Notes under the pieces: model-generated | Database searches by the model: none | The model's input: only the letters and a program-made list of their open reading frames with translations | What the model was told of the DNA's origin: nothing | Position numbers and translations under genes: made by a program | Part shown: piece by piece, positions 13,701 to 14,119 of the stretch | Layout: the number at the start of each line of letters is the position of its first letter | How positions within the stretch are numbered: position 1 is the stretch's first letter | Assembly: GCA_003506095.1 (NCBI GenBank) | Contig: DNWZ01000262.1 | Location: 1-14,119, forward strand | DNA length: 14,119 nt | Direction: 5' to 3' | Source: Planctomycetaceae bacterium | GTDB taxonomy: Bacteria; Planctomycetota; Planctomycetia; Pirellulales; Pirellulaceae

Positions 13701-14119
13701 GTTGAACTGAGGTGCATCATTAACCCGGTTGACTCGCAATTGAACAAGTCCCGTGGTCGTTCTGCGATCATCCACCAAACCGCCGACACCCAGGTCCCAA
13801 GTCTCACCGCCCAAAGGATTGTTATCGATCACGGTGTAAACGAAGGAATCGAGTCCACCGAAAGTTTCGTTAAAGTCTTGAGGCGGTTGATAGTTGTAAC
13901 CGATCAACACATTGGAACCGTTGAGCACGGGAGTCAAACTTCCACCGGCGCTGGTCGAGAGCGGAACATTGGCCAATGCAAGAATCTGGTTGCCACCATC
14001 AACGGCTAGCGTCTCGTTGTTGGGGCCGACGGTGAACACATCGAGCAAACCGATGCGGTTAAAACCTGGTACACCGGTGGGACGACGAAGAGGGATGAAC
14101 AGTGGCTGATCTTCTGCTG
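10731..14119 (-). CDS. Cadherin-like/Ig-like tandem-repeat protein with C-terminal type I dockerin (5' end beyond window)
   Basis: The frame is open from the right edge (first full codon at 14117) to TAA at 10731-10733, giving 1128 visible residues. A TTG at 14048 is not a credible start, because the frame continues upstream in the same repeat (EDQPLFIPLRRPTGVPGF). Residues about 1-944 are a chain of cadherin-like, tandem-95/Big_9-type repeats of 95-150 residues, marked by recurring ND-x-P-x-F junctions, V-x-ED strands and FTY-x-V/FIYGV-type strands. Residues 950-1024 form a type I dockerin with two EF-hand-like loops. The last ~100 residues are acidic and end in LLEAIDAAWTDASQF. No membrane segment, LPXTG or PEP-CTERM signal is visible. 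There are no cysteines and a single lysine. The family role is adhesion or structural extracellular scaffolding with calcium binding; the partner of the dockerin is unknown. The next gene downstream on the same strand is another giant surface protein. Confidence 0.93.
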   Translation of the reverse strand, partial: AEDQPLFIPLRRPTGVPGFNRIGLLDVFTVGPNNETLAVDGGNQILALANVPLSTSAGGSLTPVLNGSNVLIGYNYQPPQDFNETFGGLDSFVYTVIDNNPLGGETWDLGVGGLVDDRRTTTGLVQLRVNRVNDAPQFNTLTNTINVLEDSPQFRLPGYAFNIFAGPPATAFDENDPVTGQIVSFAISGLTPETSQMFASAPTVSRAGVLTFTPAPDAFGSVVLEVRATDNGPDNAIRGDVVSSPARLLTINIRPVNDRPVLNTTTPIAFTLNEDAAILQSDNTVTFQGTLIPLRGTGGVVGMLDVFNPGPPNESSALPGGGQTIQLATPIPASTAQGGTLSRVFDPQNPTVLIGLRYTPRPNFNGSDSFIYGVRDDGRTSDLNGNLTADPRESFHTVTLNVLALNDRPQFSGPLSVTVDEDATTTSLVGETIIPNFVTDIAAGPSGAVDELHPVTGQTVNFIIAPVAGNPNNLFFSPPVVSSTGTLSFRTLADANGVAVFTIIAQDTGANNPPLEFNSSTPPRTFTITVNPINDPPTFVPDPALTQISVLEDSGPFTTLVPLATQISPGPSDEVAAGQTVRFEVTVPAAGQALFQTQPNVTDNGFLRFTPRDNAVGQTVVSVVAIDSENARSEPALVTITITEVNDTPIAGNVSFNSNENTVLPIPRQTLLDAALDPDLVTNPIESLRLTAVASISQSGAQIRVLPSGDLEYDPRGSATIQALRPGQTLADTFTYRVTDAADAQSNLATVTVNVAGINDAPTVVDDFVTLGLSGPITIRPLDNDFDVDGTINPLTLEITQLPAFGSVEVRDGSLIYTPFANFRGTDSIRYRVADDLGAFSESATITIDTNVAPIAVNDNAGTVRGRAVEINVAQNDSDPDGQLDLNSIEIITPPARGQAIVLGGGIVRYLPSSDFVGIETFTYTIRDTRGRPSNVGEVRIQVVASELQNPSNFTDVNASGETSPIDALLVLVRLSQWNREGNSGVMPIEAAIGETPLLYYDVDGNRFIEPLDALLVIMAIANQNQVALGEGEQADENRSLVDPGLVAPPLTTMSTSVAAPTQTENTDSVYGPLVGPIDISSLAADFTLPQDDVINTLAIDSAKEESEQRRSDLLEAIDAAWTDASQF
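11046..11270 (-). other. Type I dockerin domain
   Basis: Residues ~950-1024 of the upstream protein. Two EF-hand-like loops: DVNASGETSPIDALL with D956, N958, S960 and D967, and DVDGNRFIEPLDALL with D1002, D1004, N1006 and D1013. Each is followed by a short hydrophobic helix (LVLVRL, LVIMAIAN). Position 5 of the first loop is Ser in place of Asp; the second has Asn-Arg in place of Asp-Gly. Dockerins pair with cohesins in cellulosomes, but planctomycetes carry them on many large surface proteins without obvious cohesins. Confidence 0.88.
11277..11846 (-). repeat. Two Big_9-type cadherin-like repeats before the dockerin
   Basis: Residues ~759-857 (NDAPTVVDDFVTLGLSGPIT, then DNDFDVDG, GSLIYTPFANFRGTDSIRYR) and ~852-944 (VAPIAVNDNAGTVRGRAVEI, then QNDSDPDG, GGIVRYLPSSDFVGIETFTY). 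Both follow the Big_9 scheme: P-x-A-x-[DN]-D start, [DN]-[ND]-x-D-x-DG calcium-type loop, G-x-[LV]-x-Y-x-P-x-x-[ND]-F-x-G-x-[DE]-[ST]-[FI]-x-Y. Confidence 0.8.
12519..13349 (-). repeat. Two-domain repeat unit, copy 2 (cadherin-like I-II)
   Basis: Type I (LDVF at residues 304-307, NPGPPNES, GGGQTIQLA, STAQGGTL, VLIG, SFIYGV) is followed by type II (VDEDATTTS, DIAAGPSGAVDELHPVTGQ, LSFRTLADANGVAVFTIIA). LDVF recurs 279 residues after copy 1 and DExxPVTGQ recurs 277 residues after, so the I-II pair appears to be duplicated as a unit. DNA identity is clearly lower than protein similarity, so the duplication is old. A lone type II-like domain follows (~534-650). Confidence 0.75.
13350..14119 (-). 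repeat. Two-domain repeat unit, copy 1 (cadherin-like I-II)
   Basis: Type I domain (LDVF at residues 25-28, then GP-x-NE, GG-x-Q-x-x-x-LA, ST-x-x-GG-x-L, VLIG, SF-x-Y-x-V) is followed by a type II domain (VLEDS, FAGPPATAFDENDPVTGQ, LTFTPAPDAFGSVVLEVRA). Copy 1 may begin beyond the window edge. It aligns at protein level with copy 2, which starts at about 13349. Confidence 0.75.

Noticed and set aside
13140..14009. Plus-strand open frame of 289 codons
   Set aside because: Antisense to the cadherin-like repeats, with no recognisable motif; codon structure follows the minus-strand gene.
14046..14048. TTG at 14048 as the start of the dockerin gene
   Set aside because: The frame is open to the window edge and upstream codons continue the same repeat (the EDQPLFIPLRR stretch matches the later repeat copy), so the true start is outside.

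Overview
The window is almost entirely two very large genes on the minus strand, separated by a 237-base gap. Both encode modular, apparently secreted or surface-attached proteins. The best guess for the source is a planctomycete, probably a Pirellulaceae member of the Rhodopirellula type. This rests on the gene size, an N-terminal Arg-rich leader with an LE-x-R-x-LLAAD motif (the LEPR-XLL type), a C-terminal type I dockerin, tandem cadherin-like/Ig-like repeats, a GEVED-type D-Y-G-D-A motif and moderate GC. The taxonomic call is inference from gene content; there is no rRNA or housekeeping marker.

Region 14119-10731 (minus): the 3' part of a gene whose start lies beyond the right edge. The visible 1128 residues are a chain of about eight cadherin-like/Ig-like repeats, then a type I dockerin with two calcium-loop motifs, then an acidic tail of about 100 residues that ends at TAA.

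Region 10730-10492: intergenic. It holds an imperfect 11-bp hairpin immediately after the upstream stop codon and a small 6-bp palindrome. No convincing promoter or RNA gene was seen.

Region 10491-1 (minus): one uninterrupted reading frame of 3497 codons that leaves the window without a stop. It was checked codon by codon. In order it holds the leader motif, two SbsA/Big_5-like Ig domains, a PPC domain, a matrixin-type metzincin protease with a complete zinc site (HEIGHSLGLFH plus Met-turn), a second PPC domain, a long right-handed beta-helix region with internal repeats, two more PPC domains, a beta-propeller-like region interrupted by a small inserted module, a MAM/immune-inhibitor-A-like beta-sandwich, a second beta-helix, another Big_5-like domain and the start of a GEVED-type domain.

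Neither protein contains a cysteine in the visible 4625 residues, and the upstream protein has only one lysine. No transmembrane segment, LPXTG or PEP-CTERM sorting signal is visible. The likely common theme is cell-surface or extracellular-matrix function, with proteolytic capacity in the downstream protein. No mobile element, CRISPR array, tRNA or rRNA was seen. Every plus-strand open frame examined lies antisense to these genes and looks like a coding shadow.
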